A DNA stretch of 64,000 nucleotides from Streptomyces leeuwenhoekii (GCF_001013905.1 NZ_LN831790.1:2494001-2558000), one strand, 5' to 3'; positions 25,894 to 35,256 are shown, counted from the first letter of the stretch. Program-made: numbers and translations. Notes: a model not told the origin generated them from the sequence alone.

Positions 25894-26736
25894 TCAGCGT
25901 CCGAATCCGGCCAGCTTCGCCCGCAACTGCAGCACCGACTTGGTGTGGATCTGGCTGACCCGGCTCTCCGTCACGCCCAGCACGTTGCCGATCTCGGCGA
26001 GGGTGAGGCCCTCGTAGTAGTACAGCGTGACGACGGTCTTCTCCCGGTCCGGCAGCGTGTTGATCGCCCGTGCCAGAAACCGGCGCAGCTCCCGGTCCTC
26101 GGCCACCTCCACCGGATTGTCGGCGGCGGTGTCCTCCAGGGTGTCCATGAGGCTCAGCCGGCCGCCGCCCTCGCCCCCGACGTGCAGCAGCTCCTCCAGC
26201 GCCACCACGTTGGCCAGCGAGAGCTGGCTGAAAACGGAGTGCAGCTCCTCCACCGCGATGCCCATCTCGGCGGCCACCTCGCTCTCCGTGGGGGTCCGCC
26301 GCAGCCGCGCCTCCAGGGTGGCGTAGGCACGTTCGACGTTGCGCGCCTTCTGCCGCACCGAGCGCGGGATCCAGTCCAGTGCCCGCAGCTCGTCGATCAT
26401 CGCGCCCCGGATGCGCGTGATCGCGTACGTCTCGAACTTGATCTCGCGGTCGATGTCGAACTTCTCGATCGCGTCGATGAGCCCGAACACCCCCGAGGAG
26501 ACGAAGTCCGCCTGTTCGACGTTGGGCGGCAGCCCGACGCTCACCCGGCCCGCCACGTATTTCACCAGGGGCGAGTAGTGCAGGATGAGCTGCTCCCGCA
26601 GCCGCTCGTCCCCTGTCGCCTTGTACGACCGCCACAGCTCGTCGAGCGTCGAGGGGGCGGGCGGCCGCACGCTGCCACCGTCCCGGGCGGCTGGGGGGAT
26701 CGCCGCCCGGTCGGACCCGGAGGTGTGCTGGGGCAT
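25894..26736 (-). CDS. whiG: Sporulation sigma factor WhiG
   Basis: 280 residues, the size of S. coelicolor WhiG, in the FliA-like sigma-70 group. Region 2 contains [18 protein letters not shown] and [20 protein letters not shown], which contact core polymerase and the -10 element. Region 3 is about 125-190. Region 4 has [20 protein letters not shown] for -35 recognition. WhiG commits aerial hyphae to sporulation and is held by the anti-sigma factor RsiG with c-di-GMP, as established in Streptomyces. It stands apart from its neighbours. Confidence 0.96.
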   Translation of the reverse strand: MPQHTSGSDRAAIPPAARDGGSVRPPAPSTLDELWRSYKATGDERLREQLILHYSPLVKYVAGRVSVGLPPNVEQADFVSSGVFGLIDAIEKFDIDREIKFETYAITRIRGAMIDELRALDWIPRSVRQKARNVERAYATLEARLRRTPTESEVAAEMGIAVEELHSVFSQLSLANVVALEELLHVGGEGGGRLSLMDTLEDTAADNPVEVAEDRELRRFLARAINTLPDREKTVVTLYYYEGLTLAEIGNVLGVTESRVSQIHTKSVLQLRAKLAGFGR

Positions 26737-27005
26737 TCGTCGCCTTGTGCCGTTCTGCCGTGGAGTGGGGTGCCTGGGTGACCTGTCGTCCCGGGCCTGC
26801 TTGCCGATCTGTGTGGAGTCCTCGTGAGCGTAGCGTGACTAAGCCGTCGCGGTGCGCGAAGGGCGGAGTGCGGACCGTACGCGGATACGTTCCACCGGGC
26901 ACCCGAGCGGAGGCATGATGATCGCTCTGCGTGATCACGCGATTGCCTCAACTGCGGTGATTCCCAAGGGTTTCGGCGTTCCCTCGGACGGCCGAACACG
27001 GTCGG
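26737..27005. other. Intergenic region between whiG and dprA, 269 nt
   Basis: No gene seen. It carries the whiG promoter region and a perfect 12-bp palindrome GCGTGATCACGC at 26929-26940. Base composition is a little less GC-rich than its surroundings between about 26915 and 26990. Confidence 0.5.
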
Positions 27006-28160
27006 TCAACAGGGCGGCCGGCGGGCCCGGCTCGACGACACGGCCTGGCGTGTCAACTTCCAGCCGTCGTCGTGTCGTTCGACGTAACCGAGTGCTCGAA
27101 GCTCGTACAGTCTCGCGATCGCGTCGTCCTCCGTCGTCCGGGCGTCCCGCGCGATCTCGGACGGTGGCGCCGCCCGGCTCGCCGGGAGGGCGGCCAGCAC
27201 CTGACGCGCGGGCCCGCTCAGCAGGTCGGTGGGGAGCACCGGCCCGCGCCGCTCCGGGGCCAGCTCCCCCATCGCCCCGACCAGTTCCACGACGTCCGCG
27301 GCGTCGGTGACGAGCGCGGCGCCCCCGCGCAGCAGTTCGTGCACGCCCGCGGAGAGCCCGCTGGTGGCCGGGCCGGGCACGCCCATCGTGTGGCGGCCCA
27401 GGCGCTGTGCCGCCCGGGCCGTGGCCAGGGAGCCGCTGCGGTGGGCGGCCTCGACGACCACGGTGCCGCGGGTGAGCGCGGCGATCACCCGGTTGCGCAG
27501 GATGAACCTGCTCGGCGTCGGGTGCTCGCCCGGCGGCAGCTCCCCCACCACCAGTCCCTGGCCCGCGATCCTGGTGATCAGCCCCGTGTGCCCGCGCGGG
27601 TAGGGGCGGTCGACACCGCAGGCGAGTACGGCGACGGTGGCACCGCCCGCGCCCAGGGCGCCCCGGTGGGCCGCGCCGTCGATGCCGTAGGCACCGCCGG
27701 AGATGACGACCCAGCCGCGCTCGGCGAGACCGGCGGCGAGCGTGGCCGCCATGTGGGCGCCGTACTCGGTGCAGGCCCGGGCGCCGACCACGGCCACCGA
27801 CCGCAGCGCCCACATCCGCAGGTCGGGTCCGCCGCGCACCCACAGCCCCAGGGGCCGGGCAGCGCCCAGGTCGTCGAGCTGGGCCGGCCATTCGACGGTG
27901 CCGGGGCAGACGAAGCGCACGCCCGCGGCTTCTGCGGCGGCCAGGTCGCCTTGCGGATCGGCCCGCCCGGCCCGGGCCCGCAGACCCGCCCACCGCTGGA
28001 CACTGACCCCCGGCAGGGCGGGCCCGTCCGCCCGCAGCCGCCGGGCCACCTCCCGGACTCCGTGCTCCCGCACCCATCGCCCGCCGGTCTCGTCGCCCGG
28101 TTCGATGACCCGGGTGAGGAAGACCCGGTCGAGCAGGTCCGGGTCCGCCCCGGCGCTCAC
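27006..28160 (-). CDS. dprA: DNA-processing protein DprA
   Basis: 384 residues. DprA binds incoming single-stranded DNA and loads RecA in transformable bacteria; its role in Streptomyces is unclear. The Rossmann core has SVAVVGARACTEYGAHMAATL, the ssDNA-binding SGGAYGIDGAAHRGAL, and GVVDRPYPRGH-like and FILRNRVIAALTRGTVVVEA segments. A C-terminal winged helix (about 315-370) ends in a basic tail. The GTG overlaps the comM stop by 4 nt (GTGA). Confidence 0.93.
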   Translation of the reverse strand: MSAGADPDLLDRVFLTRVIEPGDETGGRWVREHGVREVARRLRADGPALPGVSVQRWAGLRARAGRADPQGDLAAAEAAGVRFVCPGTVEWPAQLDDLGAARPLGLWVRGGPDLRMWALRSVAVVGARACTEYGAHMAATLAAGLAERGWVVISGGAYGIDGAAHRGALGAGGATVAVLACGVDRPYPRGHTGLITRIAGQGLVVGELPPGEHPTPSRFILRNRVIAALTRGTVVVEAAHRSGSLATARAAQRLGRHTMGVPGPATSGLSAGVHELLRGGAALVTDAADVVELVGAMGELAPERRGPVLPTDLLSGPARQVLAALPASRAAPPSEIARDARTTEDDAIARLYELRALGYVERHDDGWKLTRQAVSSSRARRPPC

Positions 28161-29767
28161 GCCCGCGCCCCGATGGCCATGGGCACGCCGCGCGGCACAC
28201 CGGTGCGCAGTTGCAGGGCCAGGGCGACGTCCGTGGCGTCGGGCCGGTCGTGACCGGCCAGGTCGGCGACGGTCCAGGCGACGCGGAGCACCCGGTCCAG
28301 ACCGCGGGCGGTCAGCACGCCCCGCTCCAGGCTCCGCTCCGCCTCGTCCATCGCACCCGGCGCGGCCGGCCAGCGGCGGCGCAGCTCGCGCCCGGGGACC
28401 TCGCTGTTGCTGCGCCAGGGTGTGCCGGCCAGGCGAGCCCCGGCCCGTTCCCGGGCCGCCCGGACGCGTGCGGCGACGGTCGCGGTGGACTCGCCGCGGG
28501 CCCCGCGCCCCGACAGTTCGGCGCGGGTGACGCGGTCCACCTCGACCCGCAGGTCGACCCGGTCGAGCAGCGGGCCGGACAGCCTGGCCTGGTAGCGGCG
28601 GATCGCCGAGGGCGGGCACTCGCACAGGTTCTCCTGCTGCGAGAAGCGCCCGCAGGGGCAGGGGTTGGCGGCGAGGACCATGAGGAACTTCGCCGGGAAC
28701 CGCACGACGCCGGCGCTGCGCGCGATGACGACGTGTCCGGCCTCCAGGGGCTGCCGCAGGGCGTCCAGGACGTGGCTGCTGAACTCCGGGGTCTCGTCCA
28801 GGAAGAGAACGCCTTGGTGGGCGAGCGACACGGCTCCGGGCCGGGCGATGCCGGGGCCGCCGCCCACGAGCGCCTGCATGGTGGCCGAGTGGTGCGGGGC
28901 GCAGTAGGGAGCCGTGTCGATGAGCGGTTTGCCCGGCGGCAGCAGGCCCGCGACCGAGTGCACCGCCGTGACCTCCAGTGACTCCTGCCGGCCGAGCCGG
29001 GGCAGGATCGCGGGGAGCCGCTCGGCGAGCATGGTCTTCCCGGCGCCCGGCGGTCCCTCCAGGAAGAGGTGGTGGCCGCCCGCCGCGGCGACCTCCACCG
29101 CCGTGCGCGCCGAGAGCTGACCGACGACGTCGGCGAGGTCGTGGCCGTGGTCGGGCTGCGCCGCTCCCACGGCGTGCATGCCGCCCGGGAGGCGCAGGCC
29201 GGCCGCCAAGGGGTCGGGCCGGTCCGGCTCGTCCGGCTCCTCCTCCGGCACCGGCTCGTCCGCGAGGACGGCGATCAGCTGGCGCAGGGTGCGCACCCCC
29301 AGCACCGAGACGCCGGGCACCAGGGACGCCTCCGCGGCGGCGCACTCCGGCACGACCACCTGCTCGAATCCGGCGTCCGCCGCGGCCAGCACCGCGGGCA
29401 GGATGCCCCGGACCGGCCTGACCCGCCCGTCCAGGCCCAGTTCGCCGATCATCACGATGTCGGTGAGCACCCGGGGGTCGATCCGCTCGGCGGCGCCGAG
29501 GACGGCGCTGGCGACGGCGAGGTCGTAGCCGCTGCCGGCCTTGGGCACCGACGCCGGGCTGAGACCCACGGTGAGCTTCTTCTGGGGCCACTCGGCCCCG
29601 GAGTTGACCACGGCCGCCCGCACCCGGTCGCGGCTCTCCGACAGGCTCTTGTCGGGCAGCCCCACCAGGGTGAAGGCCGCGACGCCCGGTTCGAGGTCGG
29701 CCTGGACCTCGACGACCACGCCCTCCACGCCCACGAGGGCCACCGAGCACGTCCGCGCGAAGCCCAT
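28157..29767 (-). CDS. comM: YifB/ComM-family AAA+ ATPase (Mg-chelatase-like)
   Basis: 536 residues. The N-terminal ChlI-type domain (about 1-190) contains VGLPDKSLSESRDRVRAAVV. The AAA+ core has Walker A EGPPGAGKTMLAERLP and Walker B GVLFLDETPEF, and a Cys-rich insert CPCGRFSQQENLCECPP. ComM is a hexameric helicase that promotes branch migration of recombination intermediates in transformation. The ATG at 29767 shares one base with the yraN stop (TGATG). It forms a coupled unit with yraN and dprA. Confidence 0.93.
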   Translation of the reverse strand: MGFARTCSVALVGVEGVVVEVQADLEPGVAAFTLVGLPDKSLSESRDRVRAAVVNSGAEWPQKKLTVGLSPASVPKAGSGYDLAVASAVLGAAERIDPRVLTDIVMIGELGLDGRVRPVRGILPAVLAAADAGFEQVVVPECAAAEASLVPGVSVLGVRTLRQLIAVLADEPVPEEEPDEPDRPDPLAAGLRLPGGMHAVGAAQPDHGHDLADVVGQLSARTAVEVAAAGGHHLFLEGPPGAGKTMLAERLPAILPRLGRQESLEVTAVHSVAGLLPPGKPLIDTAPYCAPHHSATMQALVGGGPGIARPGAVSLAHQGVLFLDETPEFSSHVLDALRQPLEAGHVVIARSAGVVRFPAKFLMVLAANPCPCGRFSQQENLCECPPSAIRRYQARLSGPLLDRVDLRVEVDRVTRAELSGRGARGESTATVAARVRAARERAGARLAGTPWRSNSEVPGRELRRRWPAAPGAMDEAERSLERGVLTARGLDRVLRVAWTVADLAGHDRPDATDVALALQLRTGVPRGVPMAIGARA

Positions 29768-30129
29768 CACGCCACCCCCCGCGCGTGCTCGACCACGGGG
29801 GCGCCGCGCTCCGGCAGCACCACGCCGATCAGGTCGATCCGGGCGCCGCCGGGGGGCGCCGCGCCATGGGTCTGGATCCAGCGCTCGGCGAGCCGCCGCA
29901 GCCGCTCGGCCTTCTCCGGCCGCACCGCGGCCATCGGATGTTCGAAGCGGCCGCTCCGGCGGGTCTTCACCTCGCAGAAGACCAGGACGTCCCCGTCCCG
30001 GGCCACGATGTCGATCTCACCGGCCCTGCCGCAGCGCCAGTTGCGCTCCAGGACCGTCATACCGGCCTCGGAGAGCCGTCGTGCGGCCAGGTCCTCGCCG
30101 TACCTTCCCAGCGCACCTCGTGCGTTCAT
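29767..30129 (-). CDS. YraN/UPF0102-family predicted endonuclease
   Basis: 120 residues. The restriction-endonuclease-like fold has [17 protein letters not shown], then the metal-binding core [20 protein letters not shown] (E/D and ExK motif). This family is found beside dprA and comM in most bacteria, but its substrate is unproven. GGAGG precedes the ATG at 30129. Confidence 0.88.
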   Translation of the reverse strand: MNARGALGRYGEDLAARRLSEAGMTVLERNWRCGRAGEIDIVARDGDVLVFCEVKTRRSGRFEHPMAAVRPEKAERLRRLAERWIQTHGAAPPGGARIDLIGVVLPERGAPVVEHARGVA

Positions 30130-30267
30130 CTCGGCACCACCTCCGGTGCCTACGGTGAGGGCGGGCCGACGAACTTTTGGATCTTGGTGGACGGCTCGGC
30201 GGTTGTGGAAAACCCGCTCACCCACTCGGGTGAGGATCGCCCTGCCGCCGGGCCGCGCCGCACGGCA

Positions 30268-30576
30268 TCACCCGCTCGGCAGTTCCAGATCGCTCTTGTT
30301 CAGCTCCTCGATGTTCACATCCTTGAACGTGAGGACACGCACCTGCTTGACGAAGCGGGCCGGCCGGTACATGTCCCAGACCCACGCATCCGCCATGGTG
30401 ACTTCGAAGAACACCTCACCCTGGACCGAGTGGACCTGCATCTCGTAGTCGTTGGTCAGATAGAAGCGCCGCTCGGTCTCGATCACGTATTTGAACAGAC
30501 CGACGACATCGCGGTACTCCCGGTAGAGCTTCAGCTCCATCTCGGTCTCGTACTTCTCGAGGTCCTCGGCGCTCAT
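30268..30576 (-). CDS. DUF2469 conserved actinobacterial protein
   Basis: 102 residues, acidic, no signal peptide or membrane helix. MSAEDLEKYETEMELKLYRE followed by YRDVVGLFKYVIETERRFYL is nearly invariant among actinobacteria, which is how I place it in DUF2469. Its function is not known. It lies between the NUDIX gene and yraN on the minus strand, with a 138-nt gap to yraN. Confidence 0.9.
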   Translation of the reverse strand: MSAEDLEKYETEMELKLYREYRDVVGLFKYVIETERRFYLTNDYEMQVHSVQGEVFFEVTMADAWVWDMYRPARFVKQVRVLTFKDVNIEELNKSDLELPSG

Positions 30577-30631
30577 GGCATGTTCCCCTTCAGCCGTGCG
30601 ATCCCACCATTGTGCGCCAGTCCGTGCGTCC

Positions 30632-31156
30632 CTAGACGATTTCCGGGTCCAGGGTCACCGGCCCGGCCGGGGGACCTTCGTCGAGCAGCGTGCGCAGCAG
30701 TTCGGCGAGTCTGTTCGGATACACCGTCTCATGTGCCCGCGCCAGTTCCTCGCACGTCCACCAGCGCGCTCCGGCGACGCTGCGCCGTTCCAGTTCGGTC
30801 AGGCCCGCCGCCACGGTCGCCGTCTGGGTGGTCCGCGCCAGGTAGTACCACTCGTCCTGGTCCCAGCGGCGGCCGGCGAACGGGAAGGAGCACCGCCGCC
30901 GCCACAGCACCGGGCCCAGCTCGACGTCGGTGATGCCCGTCTCCTCGGCGAGTTCCCGCAGGGCGGCCTGGTCACGGGTCTCGTCGCCCTCGACCCCGCC
31001 CCCGGGGGTGAACCACCAGTCGTCCGCCGGATCGTCCGGCTCGTGGCCGTGCAGCAGCAGGATGCGGTCGCGCGGATCGAGCAGCACCACCCGGGCGACC
31101 TTGCGCAGCCCGCCCTCGTACGTGTCCTGCCCCGCCCCGGTCGTCTCAGCGGACAC
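30632..31156 (-). CDS. NUDIX hydrolase
   Basis: 174 residues. The NUDIX box is complete: GGVEGDETRDQAALRELAEE followed by TGI, matching GX5EX7REUXEEXGU, so a metal-dependent diphosphohydrolase is expected. The substrate (mutagenic nucleotide, ADP-ribose or other) is open. The GTG at 31156 overlaps the sipZ stop by 11 nt and has GGAGAG upstream, so it is translated with the signal peptidase operon. Confidence 0.88.
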   Translation of the reverse strand: MSAETTGAGQDTYEGGLRKVARVVLLDPRDRILLLHGHEPDDPADDWWFTPGGGVEGDETRDQAALRELAEETGITDVELGPVLWRRRCSFPFAGRRWDQDEWYYLARTTQTATVAAGLTELERRSVAGARWWTCEELARAHETVYPNRLAELLRTLLDEGPPAGPVTLDPEIV

Positions 31157-31922
31157 CGGCGCTCTCCGTCCTGCTCCGGGCGCGGGAGGCGGCGGCCCGC
31201 CCGGCGAGCGGACCGTAGGCCGCGCCACCGAAGATGAGCACCGTGCCCGCGGCCACCATCGCCACCATCGTGCGGAGCGGGCCGGGCGAGGAGAGGGCGC
31301 CGAGTTCCTCGAAGCCGGACGGCCGCTGGAGCATGCCGTCCATCGGCCAGACGACGGCGTCGACCCGGGCTTCCACGGCGCCGCTCGCCACGGTGCCCTG
31401 GGCCGCCTCGGTCAGGTGGGCGGTGGAGTCCAGGGAGCTGCCGCGCTCGTCGCCGAGCAGGAACAGGCGTCCCTTCGGGACGGTGACGGTGGGGAAGGGC
31501 CCGGCCTCGGCCGCCGAGCCCTCGGGCAGGTAGGGCTCGTCGATCTGCTTGCCGTTGACGGTCAGCTTGCCGTCCTGGCAGCAGGAGACGGTGTCACCGC
31601 CCACGGCGACCACGCGCTTGACCATGGGGGCGTTGGACCAGGTGGCGTCCTCGAAGACCACGACATCCCCGCGGCGGACCTCCCCGCCGCCGACCCGCTG
31701 GGCCAGGACCCGGTCGCCGGCGTCGATGGTCGGCGCCATCGAGCGGGTCGGCACGGTGTACGGCCGGTAGACCACCGCCGCCCAGACGAAGCCGCCCAGG
31801 AACAGCACCAGGCCCAGCGCCACGGCCAGCCCGGACAGCCGCTGCCCGGTCCCGCCGCCGGCCGGGCCCGTGTTCACACCACCGCCGCGCGGTGCCGTAT
31901 GTGTCGTGCTCTCGCCACCCAT
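31146..31922 (-). CDS. sipZ: Type I signal peptidase SipZ
   Basis: 258 residues. It cleaves signal peptides on the outer membrane face. The N-terminal helix is about 33-52 and a C-terminal helix about 220-240. The catalytic Ser is in VPTRSMAPTI and the general-base Lys in MVKRVVAVGGD, with GRLFLLGDERGSSLDS as box E. It is the fourth and last of the tandem signal peptidases; the others have the more usual IPSxSM around Ser. Confidence 0.93.
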   Translation of the reverse strand: MGGESTTHTAPRGGGVNTGPAGGGTGQRLSGLAVALGLVLFLGGFVWAAVVYRPYTVPTRSMAPTIDAGDRVLAQRVGGGEVRRGDVVVFEDATWSNAPMVKRVVAVGGDTVSCCQDGKLTVNGKQIDEPYLPEGSAAEAGPFPTVTVPKGRLFLLGDERGSSLDSTAHLTEAAQGTVASGAVEARVDAVVWPMDGMLQRPSGFEELGALSSPGPLRTMVAMVAAGTVLIFGGAAYGPLAGRAAASRARSRTESAGVR

Positions 31923-32015
31923 GAGTTCGCACCCTACCCGGCGGTACCCGGGCGGGTCAGCCCTTCACCGGCGATCGCCACCGTCGGCGTACGGGCCACT
32001 CTCGTGGCGATGCCG

Positions 32016-33005
32016 TCAGCGGTTTCCGGCGGGCGCGGTCCGCCGGCGCCGCCACAGCGCGACGGGCACCACACCGGCGAGGGCGAGGCCCTGCGGCGCC
32101 ACCGACAGGGCACCGGCCGCCGCGGCCCCGGCGTTCAGACCGGGCTGGTCGAAGGTGTCCGGCACCGGGAGGGTGTCCCAGCGGTTGACCGGCCAGGCGA
32201 TCACGATGGCGCGGCCGACGACCTCGTTCACCGGGACCATGCCGTGGTACCGGTCGGCCTGGTTGTAGCGGGAGTCCCGGGAGTTCTGCCGGTGGTCGCC
32301 CATGACCCAGATGTAGCCCTCGGGCACCTTGACCTTGAACTGCCCGCCGTTGTCGTCGACGCTGCACGGCGTGTTGCCGGGGTAGACGAAGTCCCGGTCG
32401 TCCAGCGCCTTGCCGTTGACCCTGACCGGCCCGGTGCCCTTGCACTCGACGGTGTCGCCGCCGACGCCGATCACGCGCTTGATGAGGTCCTTCTCCTCGG
32501 CGGACGGCATCAGCCCGATCCAGCTCAGGAACTCCTGCAAGGGGTTCGGGTCGATCGTCGGCTCGCCCGCCAGCCAGTTGTCGGGGTCGTGGAAGACGAC
32601 CACCTCACCCCGCTCGGGCTCGGAACCGAACCAGGGGGTGAGCTTGTCGACCAGGACCCGGTCGCCCTGCTGGAGGGTGTTCTGCATCGAGTCGGAGGGG
32701 ATCGAGAACGCCTGCACCAGGAACGTCTTGATCAGCAGCGCCAGCACGAGTGCGACGCCGATCAGGATCGGCAGCTCCTTCCAGAAGGAGCGCTGCTTCC
32801 TGGCCTCCTTGGGGGTCCGCTGCCCCACCGGCCCCTGGTCCTCGTCGTGTCCACCGGTCTGCTCGCCCGTCACCCTGCCGTCCTCAGCCATCGTCCGGGA
32901 GCCCGGGGCCGCGGGGGTGCCGGCCGAGCCGGCCGTTTCCACGGGGCGTCCGCGGTGCTCCTCGCCGTCGTGTCCGGACCGTGCGCCAACCGCCACATCC
33001 CCCAC
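32016..33005 (-). CDS. sipY: Type I signal peptidase SipY
   Basis: 329 residues from the GTG at 33005, supported by GAGGAG 5 nt upstream. An ATG at 32891 would shorten the protein by 38 residues and leave an 8-nt overlap with sipX. A hydrophilic N-terminal tail precedes the helix LPILIGVALVLALLIKTFLV. Catalytic Ser is in SIPSDSMQNT and Lys in DLIKRVIGVGGD; box E is MGDHRQNSRDSR. A second C-terminal helix followed by WRRRR suggests a two-anchor topology, as described for most Streptomyces SPases. Confidence 0.92.
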   Translation of the reverse strand: MGDVAVGARSGHDGEEHRGRPVETAGSAGTPAAPGSRTMAEDGRVTGEQTGGHDEDQGPVGQRTPKEARKQRSFWKELPILIGVALVLALLIKTFLVQAFSIPSDSMQNTLQQGDRVLVDKLTPWFGSEPERGEVVVFHDPDNWLAGEPTIDPNPLQEFLSWIGLMPSAEEKDLIKRVIGVGGDTVECKGTGPVRVNGKALDDRDFVYPGNTPCSVDDNGGQFKVKVPEGYIWVMGDHRQNSRDSRYNQADRYHGMVPVNEVVGRAIVIAWPVNRWDTLPVPDTFDQPGLNAGAAAAGALSVAPQGLALAGVVPVALWRRRRTAPAGNR

Positions 33006-33981
33006 GCCAACTCCTCACTCTGTGCCGCCGCCTGCCCCATACGCGGCGCAGGCCCACCACTCCCATAACGAGCGGGAGTTCCGCAGGGGTCGGGAGCTGG
33101 ATCATTCCGTTCGGTTCGTCGGGGGCAACCCTATGCGACGGGCCGGGCGCGGCGGCCGACCCGGCGGCCGCGTCGCCCACGGACGCGTAGGTGTCCGGCT
33201 CCGCCAGCGTGCTCCAGTGACCGAACGGCCAGGCGATGACCATGGCCCGTCCGACCACCTGGTCCTCGGCGACCGTGCCGCCGTACGCCCGGTCCCGGTG
33301 GACGCGGGAGTCGGCCGAGTTGGACCGGTGGTCGCCCATCACCCACAGCCGCCCCTCGGGGACGGTGACGTCGAAGCGGATGGTGGAGGGGACGTCGCCG
33401 GGATGGAGGTAGTCCTCGTCCAGCGGGACGCCGTTGACGGTGACCCGGCCCTGCGCGTCGCAGCAGCGGACGCGGTCGCCGCCGACGCCGACGACCCGCT
33501 TGATGAGGTCCTTCTCGTCGTCGGAGGGCAGCAGGCCGATGAAGGTGAGGCCCTCCTTGACCTGCTTGACGACGACCGGATCGTCCTTCTGGGGCGTCTG
33601 CTCGCCCTGGAGCCAGCCACCGGGGTCGCGGAAGACGACGACGTCCCCGCGCTGCGGTTCCGCCCCGAACCAGGGGGTGAGCTTGTCGACCAGGACCCGG
33701 TCGCCGATCCGGATGGTCTGCTCCATCGAGCCCGAGGGGATCACGAACGCCTGGACGAGGAAGGTCTTCAGCACCAGCGCGATGAGGACGGCCACGCCGA
33801 CGAGGAGCGGGATCTCCTTCATCGCGCTGCGCCTGCGGCGCCGTTTGACCTTGCGCTGGAGCTTGCGCCGCTCGGCGCGGGTCCGGCCGCCCGCCGGGCC
33901 GCCGGCGCGCCGGGCCTCGGTGGGAGGCGCGTCGCCGGCCGGGCCGCCGGAGGCGCCGCGCGGCCTGCCGCGGCTACCCAT
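32884..33981 (-). CDS. sipX: Type I signal peptidase SipX, with an out-of-frame overlap into sipY
   Basis: 365 residues. Helix LVGVAVLIALVLKTFLVQAF; catalytic Ser in VIPSGSMEQT and Lys in DLIKRVVGVGGD; box E MGDHRSNSADSR. A C-terminal anchor ends near LRRVWGRRRH. After that the frame runs on for about 45 Arg/Gly-rich residues with many A/T third bases, on top of the sipY start. This looks like read-through rather than selected coding. The start overlaps the sipW stop by 8 nt (ATGGGTAG). Confidence 0.9.
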   Translation of the reverse strand: MGSRGRPRGASGGPAGDAPPTEARRAGGPAGGRTRAERRKLQRKVKRRRRRSAMKEIPLLVGVAVLIALVLKTFLVQAFVIPSGSMEQTIRIGDRVLVDKLTPWFGAEPQRGDVVVFRDPGGWLQGEQTPQKDDPVVVKQVKEGLTFIGLLPSDDEKDLIKRVVGVGGDRVRCCDAQGRVTVNGVPLDEDYLHPGDVPSTIRFDVTVPEGRLWVMGDHRSNSADSRVHRDRAYGGTVAEDQVVGRAMVIAWPFGHWSTLAEPDTYASVGDAAAGSAAAPGPSHRVAPDEPNGMIQLPTPAELPLVMGVVGLRRVWGRRRHRVRSWRGGCGGWRTVRTRRRGAPRTPRGNGRLGRHPRGPGLPDDG

Positions 33982-34726
33982 GGCCGCCCTCCGCCGTCGG
34001 CGCGCCCGCGGGGGCGGCGTCCCGTCCGGCGGCGGGGACGCGCGCGTAGGCTCCGGGGCGGTCCAGGTGGGTGGCGTGGCCGAAGGGCCAGACGATCCAG
34101 TCGGCCCGGCCGATCACCTCGCTCACGGGGACCATGCCGCCGCCCGGCGACCCCAGGTGGTCCCGGGAGTCGCTGGAGTCGCTGCGGTGGTCACCGAGGA
34201 CGAACAGCCTGCCCTCGGGCACGACGACGTCGAAGCGGACCGTGGAGGGGCGGTCGCCGGGGTACAGGAAGGCCGACTCGTCGACCGGCCTGTCGTTCAC
34301 CTCGATCCTCCCCCCGCCGTCGCAGCAGACCACATGGTCACCGCCCACACCGACAACGCGTTTGATGTAGTCGCCGTGCCCGAAGTACCCGGTTCCGTCG
34401 AAGACGACGATGTCGCCGCGCTGGGGCCGGCCGCCGAAGCGGTACGCCAGCTTGTTGGCGAGAACCCGGTCGCCGATCCGCAGTCCGTTCTCCATCGATC
34501 CGCTGGGGATCCGGAACGGCTGCAGGACGAAGGTGAAGACCAGCAGCAGGCACAGCAGCAGCGCCAGTACGGCCACGGTGAGCCATCCGCCGGGCACCCA
34601 CTGGGCGATCGGTGCCGCCAACGCGAAACGCGACCGCCCCTCCGGCCGCTCCCGTTCCGAGGGTTCCTCGGCGTCGGAAGGGCGGGGGGAGCGGTCGCGC
34701 TCCGTCGGCTGTGCTTCGGTGTCCAT
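33974..34726 (-). CDS. sipW: Type I signal peptidase SipW
   Basis: 250 residues. An acidic/basic N-terminal tail (about 1-45) precedes the helix LTVAVLALLLCLLLVFTFVL. Catalytic Ser is in RIPSGSMENG and Lys in DYIKRVVGVGGD; box E is LGDHRSDSSDSRDH. No C-terminal helix is evident, so this one seems to have a single anchor, as reported for S. lividans SipW. It is the first gene of the sip cluster, 45 nt after rplS. Confidence 0.93.
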   Translation of the reverse strand: MDTEAQPTERDRSPRPSDAEEPSERERPEGRSRFALAAPIAQWVPGGWLTVAVLALLLCLLLVFTFVLQPFRIPSGSMENGLRIGDRVLANKLAYRFGGRPQRGDIVVFDGTGYFGHGDYIKRVVGVGGDHVVCCDGGGRIEVNDRPVDESAFLYPGDRPSTVRFDVVVPEGRLFVLGDHRSDSSDSRDHLGSPGGGMVPVSEVIGRADWIVWPFGHATHLDRPGAYARVPAAGRDAAPAGAPTAEGGHG

Positions 34727-34771
34727 CGGGGCCAGATGCTATCCGGCCCCGCTGTGAACCCCCGAGCGCGC

Positions 34772-35122
34772 TCAGCTCTCGCGCTTCTCCTTGATCTTCG
34801 CCGCCTTGCCGCGCAGCTCGCGCAGGTAGTACAGCTTGGCGCGACGCACGTCACCCTTGGTGACGAGCTCGATCTTCTCCACGATCGGGGTGTGCACCGG
34901 GAAGGTGCGCTCGACGCCGACGGAGAAGGAGACCTTGCGGACCGTGAAGGTCTCGCGCACGCCGGAACCCTGGCGGCGGATGACTACGCCCTTGAACTGC
35001 TGCACACGGGAGCGGTTGCCCTCGATGACGCGGACGTGGACGTTGACGGTGTCGCCGGGGCGGAAGGCCGGGACGTCGCTGCGCAGCGACGCGGCGTCGA
35101 CGGAGTCGAGCAGGTGAGACAT
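34772..35122 (-). CDS. rplS: 50S ribosomal protein L19
   Basis: 116 residues. [20 protein letters not shown] and [20 protein letters not shown], then [19 protein letters not shown], are the L19 signatures. The protein sits at the subunit interface. I chose the ATG at 35122; an in-frame GTG at 35149 would add nine residues. It follows trmD after 134 nt. Confidence 0.96.
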   Translation of the reverse strand: MSHLLDSVDAASLRSDVPAFRPGDTVNVHVRVIEGNRSRVQQFKGVVIRRQGSGVRETFTVRKVSFSVGVERTFPVHTPIVEKIELVTKGDVRRAKLYYLRELRGKAAKIKEKRES

Positions 35123-35256
35123 TTCGTCTGCTTTCTTCGCTGATGCCACAGGTCATCAACGGGAACTAGGTGGTTCGGATCGGGGTCGTGCGGTCGGGGC
35201 GGGCGTCGTCTCCCCCTGTGGCAGGGGCGCACGCCGGACGGACGCACAACAGCGGC

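Noticed and set aside
31974..32011. ATCGCCAC/GTGGCGAT inverted repeat between sipY and sipZ
   Set aside because: The 22-nt loop and 8-bp arms are marginal, and the genes are expected to be co-transcribed, so no terminator was annotated.
33015..33020. Frameshift that would end sipX at the TGA in another frame
   Set aside because: The sipX frame upstream reads as a normal anchor (GLRRVWGRRRH), so a frameshift before that point would destroy it. Kept only as a question about the stop codon in the findings.
35213..35227. CCCCTG-tgg-CAGGGG hairpin between trmD and rplS
   Set aside because: Only 6 bp with a 3-nt loop. Too weak to call a terminator on its own.
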